Source of the DNA: Alphaproteobacteria bacterium
GTDB lineage: Bacteria > Pseudomonadota > Alphaproteobacteria > UBA7985 > JAUIBT01
Length of the DNA stretch: 64,000 bases
NCBI GenBank assembly: GCA_030428255.1
Contig: JAUIBT010000011.1
Span: 47,396-111,395, forward strand
Direction of reading: 5' to 3'
The notes beneath the pieces are model-generated. The model did no database searches. It saw only the letters and a program-made list of their open reading frames with translations, and was not told where the DNA came from. The position numbers and the translations under genes are program-made. Below, in pieces: positions 1 to 11,003 of the stretch; the first letter of the stretch is position 1; each line of letters begins with the position of its first letter.

Positions 1-1178
1 ATCCTGGCTTCAAGCTGCCGCTGGCGCTTGGCAAGGACATTGGCGGCGATCCGGTGGCGGTCGACCTGGCCAAGATGCCCCACCTATTGATCGCGGGCAC
101 CACCGGCTCAGGCAAGTCTGTAGCAGTCAACACCATGATCTTGTCGCTGCTCTATCGCCTGGCGCCTGAGCAGTGCAAGTTCATCATGATCGACCCCAAG
201 ATGTTGGAACTTTCGGTCTATGACGGCATTCCGCACCTGCTGTGCCCGACCGTGGTCGATCCCAAAAAGGCCGTGGTGGCGCTCAATTGGGCGGTGCGCG
301 AAATGGAAGATCGCTATAAGGCCATGAGCCAAGTGGGTGTGCGCAATATTGCTGGCTTTAACAAGCGCCTGGCCGAAGCCCGAGCCAAGGGCGAGGTGAT
401 CTTGCGTCGCGTACAAACTGGCTTTAACCCCGAGACCGGCGAGGCCATCTTTGAAGAACAGGAGATGGATCTAACGCCGCTGCCCTATATCGTCATCATC
501 ATCGACGAGCTGGCGGACCTTATGCTGGTGGCGGGCAAGGACATCGAGTCCGCACTTCAACGCCTGGCGCAAATGGCGCGGGCGGCGGGCCTGCACCTGG
601 TCATGGCGACCCAGCGGCCATCGGTGGATGTCATTACCGGAACAATCAAGGCCAACTTCCCGACCCGTATCTCCTTCCACGTCACCTCGAAGATCGACTC
701 GCGGACCATCTTGGGAGAGATGGGTGCCGAGCAGCTCTTGGGCATGGGGGATATGCTCTACCAACCTTCAGGCGGTCGCCTGAAGCGGGTCCATGGTCCC
801 TTTGCCAGCGACGACGAAGTGGAAAAAGTGGTCTCCTTCCTCAAGGCTCAGGGCTCGCCGTCCTACATTGGCTCGATTACCGAAGAGGCCGAGAGCAGCG
901 AAGGTGAAGAGGGCTATGTCGATGACGAAGGCGCAGGCGTCGGCCAGGGCTTCGGCCACGGATTCGGCAACTCTGGGGATGATCTCTATGATCAAGCTGT
1001 GGCCATAGTTTTGAAGCACAAGAAGGCTTCGACCTCCTTTGTTCAACGCCAACTTCAGATCGGCTATAACCGTGCCGCGCGCTTGATCGAACGCATGGAA
1101 GAAGAGGGCCTGATTTCTGCTTCTGATCATGTGGGCCGCCGCCAGATATTGGTTGGCGGGGACTCGGGCGACCTCTAA
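1..1178 (+). CDS. ftsK: DNA translocase FtsK, C-terminal part (5' end outside window)
   Basis: The reading frame is open from base 3, so the gene begins before the window; about 391 residues are visible. FtsK is the septal ATP-driven DNA pump that clears and aligns chromosome ends before division. Seen: the Walker A motif GTTGSGKS near visible residue 32, a hydrophobic Walker B strand ending in DELADLM, the [12 protein letters not shown] segment typical of the motor, and a C-terminal winged-helix gamma domain (last 65 residues, beginning [11 protein letters not shown]) that reads KOPS sites. The membrane and linker parts are missing only because of the window edge. lolA follows after 36 bases, a common ftsK-lolA order. 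Confidence 0.97.
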   Translation, partial: PGFKLPLALGKDIGGDPVAVDLAKMPHLLIAGTTGSGKSVAVNTMILSLLYRLAPEQCKFIMIDPKMLELSVYDGIPHLLCPTVVDPKKAVVALNWAVREMEDRYKAMSQVGVRNIAGFNKRLAEARAKGEVILRRVQTGFNPETGEAIFEEQEMDLTPLPYIVIIIDELADLMLVAGKDIESALQRLAQMARAAGLHLVMATQRPSVDVITGTIKANFPTRISFHVTSKIDSRTILGEMGAEQLLGMGDMLYQPSGGRLKRVHGPFASDDEVEKVVSFLKAQGSPSYIGSITEEAESSEGEEGYVDDEGAGVGQGFGHGFGNSGDDLYDQAVAIVLKHKKASTSFVQRQLQIGYNRAARLIERMEEEGLISASDHVGRRQILVGGDSGDL

Positions 1179-1214
1179 GCCTTCTAACAACTCACCGCTT
1201 GCAGGATGCTTGCT

Positions 1215-1865
1215 ATGACCTTGAACCTCTTCTTTCGTGCTCATCTGCTGCGCTGGATGGCGGGCCTTCTGGCCTTGCTGGCCAGCCTGACTTCAGCTCA
1301 GGCACAGGACATCACCGACGCCGAGCTGTTGGCGGTGGTGGAAGCCGAACGGGTGCTGAATAGCGTCATCACCGCACAAGGTCGCTTTACGCAACAGGAT
1401 TCGCTTGGCGGGCAAGCCAGCGGTGAGGTGGCGATCTGGCGACCGGGCCGCCTGCGCTTTGACTACGATGCACCCAGCCCGACGTTGATCTTGGCTGACG
1501 GCTACTTTGTTATGAGCGTTGACCGTGAGCTGGAGAATGTGGCCCACCAACGCATTTCGCGCTCGCCGCTGTATTTCCTGCTGGATGACCGGGTGGAGTT
1601 TACCAAGGGCTTGAACCTGGTGGACGTGGTGCTGGGTGATCAACTGCTGGAGATCACCGTTCAACGCCAAGGCCGGGAGGACGAGGGCTTTTTGACCCTG
1701 TTGTTCCATCCGCAGTCCAAGGCGCTGTTGGGCTGGCGGACGGTCGACGCTCAGGGCGTGACCACTTTGCTGCAGCTTGAATTCATGAACTACGGCATGG
1801 CCATGAGCGACGACTTGTTCAAGTTGCCAGCGGGCTATGGCAAGGACGATCGCGACCGCAACTAG
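1215..1865 (+). CDS. lolA: Outer-membrane lipoprotein carrier protein LolA
   Basis: Periplasmic chaperone that takes lipoproteins from the LolCDE transporter to the outer membrane. The product is about 216 residues with an N-terminal signal peptide (hydrophobic core MAGLLALLASL, cleavage probably after AQA) followed by the LolA beta-barrel half: the segment ITAQGRFTQQDSLGGQASG and the motif RPGRLRFDYDAP are typical. I prefer the ATG at 1215 because AGGA lies 8 bases upstream; an in-frame ATG at 1206 would add three residues. It follows ftsK closely and is probably cotranscribed with it. Confidence 0.9.
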   Translation: MTLNLFFRAHLLRWMAGLLALLASLTSAQAQDITDAELLAVVEAERVLNSVITAQGRFTQQDSLGGQASGEVAIWRPGRLRFDYDAPSPTLILADGYFVMSVDRELENVAHQRISRSPLYFLLDDRVEFTKGLNLVDVVLGDQLLEITVQRQGREDEGFLTLLFHPQSKALLGWRTVDAQGVTTLLQLEFMNYGMAMSDDLFKLPAGYGKDDRDRN

Positions 1866-2071
1866 CGGCGCGCGTCTTACAAGCCCTGACCGGCGAATTC
1901 GCGCTTGCCGCCAGCGGGACCGGCGCGCCATACTGCGAGTCGAACCGCAGCATAGTACGCCAAAGCCGCGTCGCTTCTTGTGCTGAAGTGCTTAGATTCG
2001 ATGTGTTTTTCAGCGATCTAGTACCAGCAACAGCGATTACTGCGGCCTGGCCTTAGGATAAGGGAACTCGC

Positions 2072-3583
<1,512 letters not shown>

Positions 3584-3601
3584 GCGCATATACTTAGCAG
3601 G

Positions 3602-5257
3602 TTACAGCAAGCTGGCGTGCGCGCGCTGGGGGCAGCCTTGGCGTGGGCAGAGCCGGCAAGTCGAGCCGACCGGCGTCGTCACCCCGCGCCCGGTCAAGTC
3701 CAAACCATCGCCGTAGACTGTTTGATCGGCATAGACCAGATCGCACCCAATCATAATCGAGTAAGTCTGCTGGGGCGCGCGGTATGCGCTGGACTGCTTA
3801 GTGGCGGTGCGCGCAAGGAACAAGAAGCGGCTGTTGTTGGGGAATTTGGCCAGTTGCACCATCAGCTCGCCGGGCGTGCGGAAGGCCTGGTAGAGCGCCC
3901 AGAGCGGGCAGGCGGCCCCCTGACGCGGCATGCGCAACCCCTGCACCGAAAAGCGCTTGGATGAATTGCCCGCCATGTCAGTACGCAGGAACGAGAAGGG
4001 GATGCCCTCTGAGCCCGGGCGGCGCAGGGTGGTGAGGCGATGGCAAATTTGCTCGAACGAGCCACCAAAGCGTTGCGCCAGCAGGTCCAGATCATAGCGA
4101 TCTTGCTGGGCGGCGTCCAAATAGGCCTCATAGGGGAACAGCACCGCGCTGGCCACATAGGCCGCCAAGGCGACGAAACCGCGTTCAAAGCCGTCGCCAG
4201 CAAAGGGATGCGGGGCGGTTTTCAGGACTTGCGTGATGGCCTCGCTGGCTTCGTGTTCGGCCAACACGCGCGCCATCAAAAAGCGCTGGCTGGCTTCGGG
4301 CAGCAGGTCGCGCACGATGAGCCGCTTGTTTTCCGCATCGTAGCGGTAGCCGCTTCGCAACAAATGCGTGTCTTCGCTGGCCCCGTGTTGAATTTCAAAG
4401 CGGATCTTGTGACGCTGTTCTAAAGCCAGGCTGAGGCCCGTGGAGACATGCTCGCGTTGTGACAAGAGCCGTGCATGGATGTCGTCAGCCACCTCCTCCA
4501 GCAAAGGAAAGTGGTTGCGATTGTCGATGATGAAATCATCAACCTGCTCTTCTGGTGTCAGGCTTTGCCAGTCGTGTTCTTGATCCCGGAAGATTTGGTC
4601 TAAGAAGACTTTAGCGTTTTCTCCCAATTGCTTAGAGGTCGTTGAAAGGCGCTGAGTAAAGGTACTGCGTTCTTCGGGCTCTAGGTCGTCCACATCTTGC
4701 AAAATGTCAGCGATGGAGCGCACGGTGGTGATGTGAGAGACAATTTGCTGGCCGGTCTCCGCCACCCAAGGGTCTTGACTGAGGCGGGCGGAGAGATCCT
4801 CGACCTGCGCCAAACGCCCAGTGTAGGCGCGGTGCAGGTTGACCAAAGCTTTCGCCCATTTGGGGTGTAGGTTGACGAACTCGTGCACCCGATCTTGGCT
4901 AAGCTGTATGTCCAACAAGGCCGGGTCTAGGATGGCTTCACTCAGGTCGTGGATCAAGCGGGCATTGTTGGCCCCGGTCAGCTCGTCGGTGTCGATTTGC
5001 AAGGCCTCGGCCAGCCGGTTGAGCAGGCTGCCACCGATCGGCCGCTTGGAGTGCTCGATCAGATTGAGATAAGAAATCGAGATGCCGACCATCTTGGCCA
5101 GCTTGGTTTGCGACAGCTTGAGGTCTTTGCGTCGGTCGCGCAGCCGCGGCCCAATCGGATCGGCCAGCGGCGCGACTTCGGCGACGGCGTTGGACTGTGT
5201 GGGCGCGTCCTTCGGCGGAACGGAAGACGCGATTGGGGGCGAGGTGCGGTCGGCCAT
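3602..5257 (-). CDS. ScfR/RamB-type XRE-family transcriptional regulator (short-chain acyl-CoA responsive family)
   Basis: About 551 residues. Residues 35-95 form a Cro/C1-type helix-turn-helix (RLRDRRKDLKLSQTKLAKMV...ISYLNLIEHSKRPI). The middle carries an IrrE/ImmA-like domain, and the C-terminus is the DUF2083-type domain with a conserved cysteine cluster (STCRLCPRQGCPQ). This architecture is that of regulators of acetate, propionate and glyoxylate metabolism (RamB, PrpR and ScfR relatives) thought to sense acyl-CoA. I chose the ATG at 5257: an AAAGG sequence sits 6 bases upstream, whereas it would abut the alternative ATG at 5263. The gene is divergent from the ABC transporter operon and shares its 250-base upstream region. 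The effector is not predictable from sequence. Confidence 0.85.
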   Translation of the reverse strand: MADRTSPPIASSVPPKDAPTQSNAVAEVAPLADPIGPRLRDRRKDLKLSQTKLAKMVGISISYLNLIEHSKRPIGGSLLNRLAEALQIDTDELTGANNARLIHDLSEAILDPALLDIQLSQDRVHEFVNLHPKWAKALVNLHRAYTGRLAQVEDLSARLSQDPWVAETGQQIVSHITTVRSIADILQDVDDLEPEERSTFTQRLSTTSKQLGENAKVFLDQIFRDQEHDWQSLTPEEQVDDFIIDNRNHFPLLEEVADDIHARLLSQREHVSTGLSLALEQRHKIRFEIQHGASEDTHLLRSGYRYDAENKRLIVRDLLPEASQRFLMARVLAEHEASEAITQVLKTAPHPFAGDGFERGFVALAAYVASAVLFPYEAYLDAAQQDRYDLDLLAQRFGGSFEQICHRLTTLRRPGSEGIPFSFLRTDMAGNSSKRFSVQGLRMPRQGAACPLWALYQAFRTPGELMVQLAKFPNNSRFLFLARTATKQSSAYRAPQQTYSIMIGCDLVYADQTVYGDGLDLTGRGVTTPVGSTCRLCPRQGCPQRAHASLL

Positions 5258-5264
5258 GAGCATC

Positions 5265-5317
5265 CTTTACAGGCTTTACACTTGTTAGCTTATACTCTCC
5301 TCATATTTTTACAAAAG
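5265..5317. promoter_or_regulatory. Candidate operator repeats in the ScfR/ABC transporter divergent region
   Basis: Two direct copies of CTTTACA (5265-5271 and 5274-5280) start 9 bases apart directly upstream of the regulator's start codon, and a third related element, TTTTTACAAAA, lies at 5306-5316. RamB-type regulators bind short A/T-rich TTTGCAAA-like sites in front of their own gene, so these are plausible autoregulatory sites. Binding is inference. Confidence 0.4.
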
Positions 5318-5507
5318 ACATAATTGCAAGTGAAATCTGATTGAGAAGAAAGTCTGTGTCGCTCAATCTACGGTCACTGAAACATCGTCTCCTTTGTTTC
5401 GACCATCCTGCCTCCCCAGTTGGGCAACTCTCCTAAGAGTTCACGATGGACGAAGGATCGGCATCGTTCGTTTCAGCAATCAACAATCTTCTTTGGGAGG
5501 AAGACAC

Positions 5508-6839
5508 ATGTCTAAATTCTCACGCCGTCAGGTGCTCCAGGGCGCAGCGGCTACGGGCGCAGCGCTCAGCACGCCTTTGGTTTTGAATGCGGCCGCACAC
5601 GGCTACACCAACGACCCCACCAAGTCTGGCAAGCTGGTTTTCGGCTTCAACGTTCCCCAGACCGGCCCTTACTCGGAAGAGGGCAAGGATGAGCTGCGCG
5701 CTTACGAGCTGGCAGTCGAGCACATCAACGGTGAAGGTGACGGCGGCATGCTGAACACCATGACCGTGAACGGCGAAGGCCCAGCACTGAAGGGCAACGG
5801 CGTTCTGGGCATGAAGCTCAACTACGTCACTGGCGACACGCAGACCAAGTCTGACGCGGCGCGCGCTTCTGCTCGTAAGATGATCGAGAACGAAGGCGTG
5901 ATCATGTTCTCAGGCGGTTCATCGTCTGGTGTGGCAATCGCTGTCCAGGGCTTAGCCCAGGAGAAAAAAGTGATCTTCATGTGTGGCTTGACCCACTCGA
6001 ACGACACCACCGGTAAAGACCGCAAGCGCTATGGCTTCCGCCACTTCTTTAACGCGCACATGTCCGGTGCCGCTCTGGCTCCCGTGCTGAAAAACGCCAT
6101 GGGCGGTGAGCGCCGCGCCTACCACCTGACCGCTGACTACACTTGGGGTTGGTCACAAGAAGAGTCGATCATGAACTCGACTGGTGCCATCGGCTGGGAG
6201 ACTGTCAACGCAGTTCGCACCCCGCTGAAGACCTCAGACTTCTCGTCTTTCTTGACGCCCGTTTTGAACTCTGGCGCGGACGTGCTGGTTCTGAACCACT
6301 ACGGCAAGAACATGGTCGACTCGCTGACTCAAGCGGTTCAGTTGGGCATGCGTGATAAGATGGTCAACGGCAAGCAGTTGGAAATCGTTGTACCGCTGTA
6401 TTCTCGCCTGATGGCGCAGGGTGCTGGCGAAAACGTTAAGGGCATCTACGGTTCGACTGGCTGGTCTTGGCAGTTGACCGACGCGGGCTCTCAGGCCTTC
6501 GTTAAGTCCTTCGGTACCAAGTACGGCTTCCCGCCGTCACAGGCCGCCCACACCTGCTATGTGCAGACTCTGCTGTACGCTAACGCGTGTGAGCTGGCTG
6601 GTACCTTCGATCCAGCGGCTGTTATCCCGACCTTGGAAGGCATGGACTTCGACGGCATGGGCAACGGTCCGGTTCACTACCGCGCTGACGATCACCAGTG
6701 CTTCAAGGATGTCTTGGTCGTGAAGGGTAAAGACAACCCCTCATCAAACTTCGACTTGCTCGAGATCGTGGAAGTGACTCCGCGCGCTCAGGTCGAATAC
6801 GACTCAAACCTGTACGCAGGCGACCTGGGCCCGATCTAA
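5508..6839 (+). CDS. ABC transporter substrate-binding protein (Leu/Ile/Val-type, Tat-exported)
   Basis: Periplasmic ligand receptor of a type I binding-protein transporter, 443 residues. The start at 5508 follows a strong GGGAGGAAG ribosome site; the open frame extends upstream but those residues do not look like a signal. The N-terminus carries a twin-arginine motif (FSRRQVLQG) followed by an alanine-rich hydrophobic stretch, so export is probably folded through Tat. The Peripla_BP fold is indicated by VFGFNVPQTGPYSEEG and the FSGGSSSGVAIAVQG segment. Four transporter genes follow on the same strand after a 385-base gap with a terminator-like hairpin. The ligand could be an amino acid, amide or short-chain compound; sequence does not decide. 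Confidence 0.9.
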   Translation: MSKFSRRQVLQGAAATGAALSTPLVLNAAAHGYTNDPTKSGKLVFGFNVPQTGPYSEEGKDELRAYELAVEHINGEGDGGMLNTMTVNGEGPALKGNGVLGMKLNYVTGDTQTKSDAARASARKMIENEGVIMFSGGSSSGVAIAVQGLAQEKKVIFMCGLTHSNDTTGKDRKRYGFRHFFNAHMSGAALAPVLKNAMGGERRAYHLTADYTWGWSQEESIMNSTGAIGWETVNAVRTPLKTSDFSSFLTPVLNSGADVLVLNHYGKNMVDSLTQAVQLGMRDKMVNGKQLEIVVPLYSRLMAQGAGENVKGIYGSTGWSWQLTDAGSQAFVKSFGTKYGFPPSQAAHTCYVQTLLYANACELAGTFDPAAVIPTLEGMDFDGMGNGPVHYRADDHQCFKDVLVVKGKDNPSSNFDLLEIVEVTPRAQVEYDSNLYAGDLGPI

Positions 6840-6894
6840 TCGGTTCGCCGATCCGACTTGTACCCACAAGCCTTCCTCGTACCTCTGGTCACTC

Positions 6895-6924
6895 GGCGCA
6901 GCGGCGTGCTGCTGCGCCTCTTTT
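6895..6924 (+). terminator. Hairpin terminator/attenuator after the substrate-binding protein gene
   Basis: A perfect 8-bp stem, GGCGCAGC (6895-6902) pairing with GCTGCGCC (6911-6918), with an 8-base loop and followed by TCTTTT. It sits 56 bases after the binding-protein stop codon and before the permease genes. Partial termination here would make far more binding protein than membrane parts, as is usual for such transporters. Confidence 0.7.
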
Positions 6925-7224
6925 CCAAAGTTGCGAGCCCCTGAATGCGCAAGGTCCGGCAGATGTCGGGCCTTGTGTTCCTTCAGGGTCGCCTTTCGCC
7001 CGTCGGCCTGGTCTGGGCCGAAAGGGGCAAACTTGGCACACCGGTTCCTGATTGGCCGGTTCCTGGTACGCCGAATTTGGGCAGGCTGGTTCCAAACAGG
7101 GCGCAGCGCCGCTGCATCCCTGGTGCGAGGGCCATCACATCAAAGAGGCGGTCCTTCGAACGCGCAGAGCCGAGCTTGCGCACCTCGACGTCTCAACGCA
7201 CTCCAAACAGCGAAGTAAGCAGTC
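6925..7224 (+). other. Intergenic stretch between terminator and permease genes
   Basis: About 300 bases with overlapping open frames in several registers, none with a family signature or a good ribosome site. It may contain a second promoter for the permease genes, but I see no clear -35/-10 pair. Confidence 0.4.
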
Positions 7225-8235
7225 ATGGACGCAATCATTTTACAGTTTCTAAATGGTGTCGATAAGGGGGCGGCCTATGCGCTGATCGCTTTGGGTTTGA
7301 CCCTGATCTTCGGCACCCTGGGCGTGGTCAACTTTGCCCACGGAGCCCTGTTCATGTTGGGCGCCTTTTGCGCGGTGACCACAAATACGCTGCTGACCTT
7401 GTCGCAAAAGGTCAAAGATCCCAGCATCACCTTCTTCGAGGCCTACATCGACCAGCCCTATTTGGTGACCTGGTACGGCGATTTGGGCGCGACCATCATC
7501 GACTGGTCGGTGCCCATATCCTTGTTGCTGGCGATCCCGGTGATGTTCTTGCTCGGCACGGTGCTGGAGCGCGGGCTCATTCGCCACTTCTATAACCGGC
7601 CTCACGCCGATCAGATTCTGGTGACCTTTGGCCTGGCGATTGTGTTGGGCGAGATTGCGCGCACCTTCTATGGTGCCAACCCCTTGCCGCAGCCGACGCC
7701 CGATTTCTTTACCGGTCAGGTCAACATCGGCGCGATCTTCGGCAGCGATCTGGCCTATCCCGCGTGGCGACTGTTGTATTTCCTTGTGGGTGTGGTGATC
7801 ATGTTCGGCGTTTTCGCCCTGCTGCAATTCACCCGCTTTGGCATGGTGGTGCGCGCTGGCATGCAGGACCGCCAAATGGTCCAACTGTTGGGCATCAACA
7901 TTCAGGCGCGCTTTACGTTGGTCTTCGGCATGGCCGCCGCCATTGCTGGTGTCGCAGGCGCACTCTATACGCCAACTCTGCCCCCTAACTATGAAATGGG
8001 TATGGAGTTCTTGGTCATTTCCTTCGTGGTCGTGGTGGTCGGCGGCATGGGCTCGCTGGGCGGTGCGGTACTGGCTGGCTTCATGCTGGGCATTCTTGAG
8101 GCCATCGTCGCCTTACCTGTCATTTCTGATCTAATTCCCGGTATCAACCAGGTTATCATCTACGCCGTAGCGGTGGTCGTTCTGTTGACCCGCCCGCGTG
8201 GTCTGATGGGCCGCAAAGGCGTGATGGAGGACTAA
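7225..8235 (+). CDS. Branched-chain amino acid-type ABC transporter permease (LivH family)
   Basis: Inner-membrane permease of 336 residues with about eight hydrophobic segments. Seen: the N-terminal AAYALIALGLTLIFGTLGVV motif and the C-terminal GGMGSLGGAVLAGFMLGI signature of LivH-type permeases. The stop codon is followed after three bases by the start of the LivM-type partner, indicating coupled translation. It is longer than E. coli LivH (about 308) because of a loop around residues 60-85. The hallmarks are unambiguous for the family, but not for the substrate. Confidence 0.93.
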   Translation: MDAIILQFLNGVDKGAAYALIALGLTLIFGTLGVVNFAHGALFMLGAFCAVTTNTLLTLSQKVKDPSITFFEAYIDQPYLVTWYGDLGATIIDWSVPISLLLAIPVMFLLGTVLERGLIRHFYNRPHADQILVTFGLAIVLGEIARTFYGANPLPQPTPDFFTGQVNIGAIFGSDLAYPAWRLLYFLVGVVIMFGVFALLQFTRFGMVVRAGMQDRQMVQLLGINIQARFTLVFGMAAAIAGVAGALYTPTLPPNYEMGMEFLVISFVVVVVGGMGSLGGAVLAGFMLGILEAIVALPVISDLIPGINQVIIYAVAVVVLLTRPRGLMGRKGVMED

Positions 8236-8238
8236 ACC

Positions 8239-9375
8239 ATGCGCAAAAGAGATTACTTTTTGCTGTTCATCTTCGCAGCAGTCATGCTCAGCATGCCGAT
8301 TTGGGGGCCCTTCATTGACGCGGGCTATCCCGACATTATGCAGCGTTTTGCGGTCTTCGGCTTGATCGCGGTTGGCTTTAATTTGTTGTTCGGACTGACC
8401 GGCTACTTGTCCTTCGGGCACGCCGCATTCCTGGGCATTGGCTCTTATACGGCGGTGTGGTGCTTTAAGCTCTTCACCATGGACGTCATCCCGGCCATCA
8501 TCGCTTCAACCATCATGGGCGGCCTTGTGGCGCTGATTTTGGGCTTCGTGGCGTTGCGTCGCTCGGGAATCTACTTCTCGATCCTGACGCTGGCTTTTGC
8601 CCAGATGATGTATTCGCTGGCCTATTCAGTTTTGACGCCACTGACCAACGGTGAAACCGGCCTGCAGTTGGCTTTGGGAGATGCCCGGGTTTTGGATCGT
8701 GCTTTGGGAACCAACCCTGAAAGCGGCCTGCCCTCGACCTCCTTCCTGGGCTTTGGTGTGTCGAACCAGGGCATGACCGGCTATTGGATCTGTGCCATCG
8801 TTGCCATCATTGGCTTCTATATCGCCCTGCGCATTACGCGCTCGTCATTCGGTATCATGCTGCGCGGCATCAAATCCAACCAGACGCGCATGTCGTACAC
8901 CGGCCTGGCGGCGCGCCCCTACCTGATTACCGTGTTTGTCATCTCTGGCATGTATGCGGGTTTGGCGGGCGGCCTGTTGGCCTCGGTCGATCCGCTGGCG
9001 GGCGCCGAGCGCATGTACTGGACCGCATCGGGCGAGATCGTTCTGATGACCATCCTGGGCGGCGTTGGCACCATGTTTGGCCCGATCTTGGGCGCAGGCA
9101 TCATCAAGTGGCTGGAAGCAAAACTCTCTACCTTTAACGAGAGTGTCGTTGAGCAGGCTATGGCGTTCTTGCCGGACAGCATAGAGCACAGCTTTGCGGT
9201 GGTTGCCTCCAAGTTCGTCGGCGAAGGCTGGCACCTGTCTTTGGGCGTCATTTTCATGCTGATCGTCATCTTCCTGCCCGGCGGGGTCATGGAAGGTCTG
9301 CAGCGCCTGGTCGGACTGTTTGGCTTTGGCAAGACTAAGAAACAGGGTGCTGACACCAGCACCCCTGCAGAATAA
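8239..9375 (+). CDS. Branched-chain amino acid-type ABC transporter permease (LivM family)
   Basis: Second membrane subunit, 378 residues, with about ten hydrophobic segments. The LivM hallmarks are NLLFGLTGYLSFGHAAFLGI near residue 50 and the C-terminal ILGGVGTMFGPILGAGI. The long extra loop around residues 130-175 and the hydrophilic tail are within the range seen in LivM-like proteins. It lies three bases after the LivH-type gene and 12 bases before the first ATPase gene, in a compact operon. Confidence 0.93.
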   Translation: MRKRDYFLLFIFAAVMLSMPIWGPFIDAGYPDIMQRFAVFGLIAVGFNLLFGLTGYLSFGHAAFLGIGSYTAVWCFKLFTMDVIPAIIASTIMGGLVALILGFVALRRSGIYFSILTLAFAQMMYSLAYSVLTPLTNGETGLQLALGDARVLDRALGTNPESGLPSTSFLGFGVSNQGMTGYWICAIVAIIGFYIALRITRSSFGIMLRGIKSNQTRMSYTGLAARPYLITVFVISGMYAGLAGGLLASVDPLAGAERMYWTASGEIVLMTILGGVGTMFGPILGAGIIKWLEAKLSTFNESVVEQAMAFLPDSIEHSFAVVASKFVGEGWHLSLGVIFMLIVIFLPGGVMEGLQRLVGLFGFGKTKKQGADTSTPAE

Positions 9376-9387
9376 GGACGCGTGGCC

Positions 9388-10152
9388 ATGTCAGCTATTC
9401 TAACCGTAAGCGGCGTCAACAAATCCTTTGGCGGATTGAAGGCGTTGAACGACGTCAATCTTCAGGTCGAAGAGGGCACCATTCACGCCATTATCGGCCC
9501 CAACGGAGCCGGTAAATCAACCTTCTTGAACGCCTTGATCGGCCGCCTGATCCCGGATTCTGGCACTGCCAGCTTCCAAGGTCAGTCCCTGATCGGTCAA
9601 GCGCCTCAAGCCATCAACCAGATGGGGGTCAGCCGGGTGTTCCAAACGCCCGAAATCTTTGGCGAGCTTACGTTGCTGGAGAATGTGATGATCCCTGCTT
9701 TGGCGCACGCAGATGGGGCCTTTAAGGCCAACTGGTGGACCAGTTTGCGCGACCGCAAGGCCGTACGCGAAGTGGCCGAGCGCGAGTTGCACGACGTGGG
9801 CTTGAAGGAAAAGATGAACGTTGTGGCCGACAACCTCTCGCGCGGTGACAAGCGCCGTCTTGAGCTGGCCATGTGTTTGTCGCAGGACCCCAAGCTGTTG
9901 CTGCTGGACGAACCCACCGCGGGCATGTCGCGCGCTGACACCAACGAGATCATCGAGGTGTTGAAGACCATTCATGCCAAGGGCATGACCAAAGTCATCA
10001 TTGAGCACGATATGCACGTGGTCTTTTCGCTGGCCTCGCGCATCTCTTGTATGGCCCAAGGCCACGTGATCGACGAAGGCAACCCAGAGGAAATCCGCAA
10101 CTCGCCCAAAGTGCGCGAAGCCTACCTAGGAGACGAAGCCGATGAGCACTAA
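9388..10152 (+). CDS. ABC transporter ATP-binding protein (LivG family)
   Basis: Cytoplasmic ATPase, 254 residues. It has Walker A GPNGAGKST, a signature helix in the variant form LSRGDKRRLELAM instead of LSGGQQ, Walker B LLLLDEPTAGM, and the switch histidine in IIEHDMHVV. The LivG-type C-terminal tail is present. I start at ATG 9388, nine bases after AAGGA; an in-frame GTG at 9382 is only three bases from it. The 3' end overlaps the next ATPase gene by 11 bases. Confidence 0.94.
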   Translation: MSAILTVSGVNKSFGGLKALNDVNLQVEEGTIHAIIGPNGAGKSTFLNALIGRLIPDSGTASFQGQSLIGQAPQAINQMGVSRVFQTPEIFGELTLLENVMIPALAHADGAFKANWWTSLRDRKAVREVAERELHDVGLKEKMNVVADNLSRGDKRRLELAMCLSQDPKLLLLDEPTAGMSRADTNEIIEVLKTIHAKGMTKVIIEHDMHVVFSLASRISCMAQGHVIDEGNPEEIRNSPKVREAYLGDEADEH

Positions 10153-10852
10153 GTATCTCGAGCTGAAGAACATCAAGTCCTACTACGGCGAGTCCTACAT
10201 TGTGCAGGACGTGAGCTTTGGCATGGAAAAGGGTCAAATCCTGGCGCTGCTGGGCCGCAATGGCGCGGGCAAATCCTCGACTCTGCGCTCGATCGCCCGG
10301 GCCGCCGACCCCGAGGTGCGCTCAGGCGAAATCTGGCTAGACGGAGAACGTTTGGACCACGAGCCCGCGCACGTTGCCTCGCGCAGGGGCATCCAGCTTG
10401 TGGTCGAAGATCGTCGCATCATTCAAGGGCTGACGGTCGAGGAGAACCTGCAACTGGCTCAAGTCGCCGAACCCCTGGGCTGGCCGCTGGAGCAGATCTA
10501 TGACCACTTTCCGCGCCTAAAAGAACGCCGCAATCAGGAGGGCACCACCCTGTCCGGTGGCGAGCAGCAGATGCTGGCCTTGGGGCGGGCTTTGGCTCGT
10601 GACGTGAAGGTCTTGTTGTTGGACGAGCCCTATGAGGGTCTGGCGCCGACCATCCGCCACGAGATCGAGAGCATCATGTTCCAGATTAAGGAGCAGGGCT
10701 TTACGACTATTATCGTTGAGCAAGACGCCAAAGCGGCGCTGCGTTTGGCCGATCGTGCAGTGATCTTGGACACCGGCGTTGTGGCCTTCGACGGCGAGGC
10801 CTCTGAGCTGTCGAGCAACAAGGAACTGCTGGAAAAATACCTGGCGATCTAA
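10142..10852 (+). CDS. ABC transporter ATP-binding protein (LivF family)
   Basis: Second ATPase of the transporter, 236 residues, the usual LivF size. Walker A is GRNGAGKSS, the signature is TLSGGEQQMLALGRAL, Walker B is VLLLDEPYEGLAP and the switch histidine is replaced by glutamine in IIVEQDAKAAL, which is normal for LivF. Its start codon lies inside the end of the preceding gene, so the two ATPases are translationally coupled. It is the last gene of the operon. Confidence 0.94.
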   Translation: MSTKYLELKNIKSYYGESYIVQDVSFGMEKGQILALLGRNGAGKSSTLRSIARAADPEVRSGEIWLDGERLDHEPAHVASRRGIQLVVEDRRIIQGLTVEENLQLAQVAEPLGWPLEQIYDHFPRLKERRNQEGTTLSGGEQQMLALGRALARDVKVLLLDEPYEGLAPTIRHEIESIMFQIKEQGFTTIIVEQDAKAALRLADRAVILDTGVVAFDGEASELSSNKELLEKYLAI

Positions 10853-11003
10853 GCCGCGTCTTAAAATCCGGAGCTGAACAGCGGTTTGCCTTTGCCGTGT
10901 CGGTCAGCCCGAGCCAGCGCACGCAAAGCCTGTAGATTTGCGCGCCGCTTTCACTTCAGCGTCATAATGCTCCCCTATAGGCAAAGGCTCAATCGGGGGA
11001 CTT

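Noticed and set aside
1293..1931. 212-codon minus-strand open frame over lolA
   Set aside because: Antisense to lolA, which is well supported; no family resemblance.
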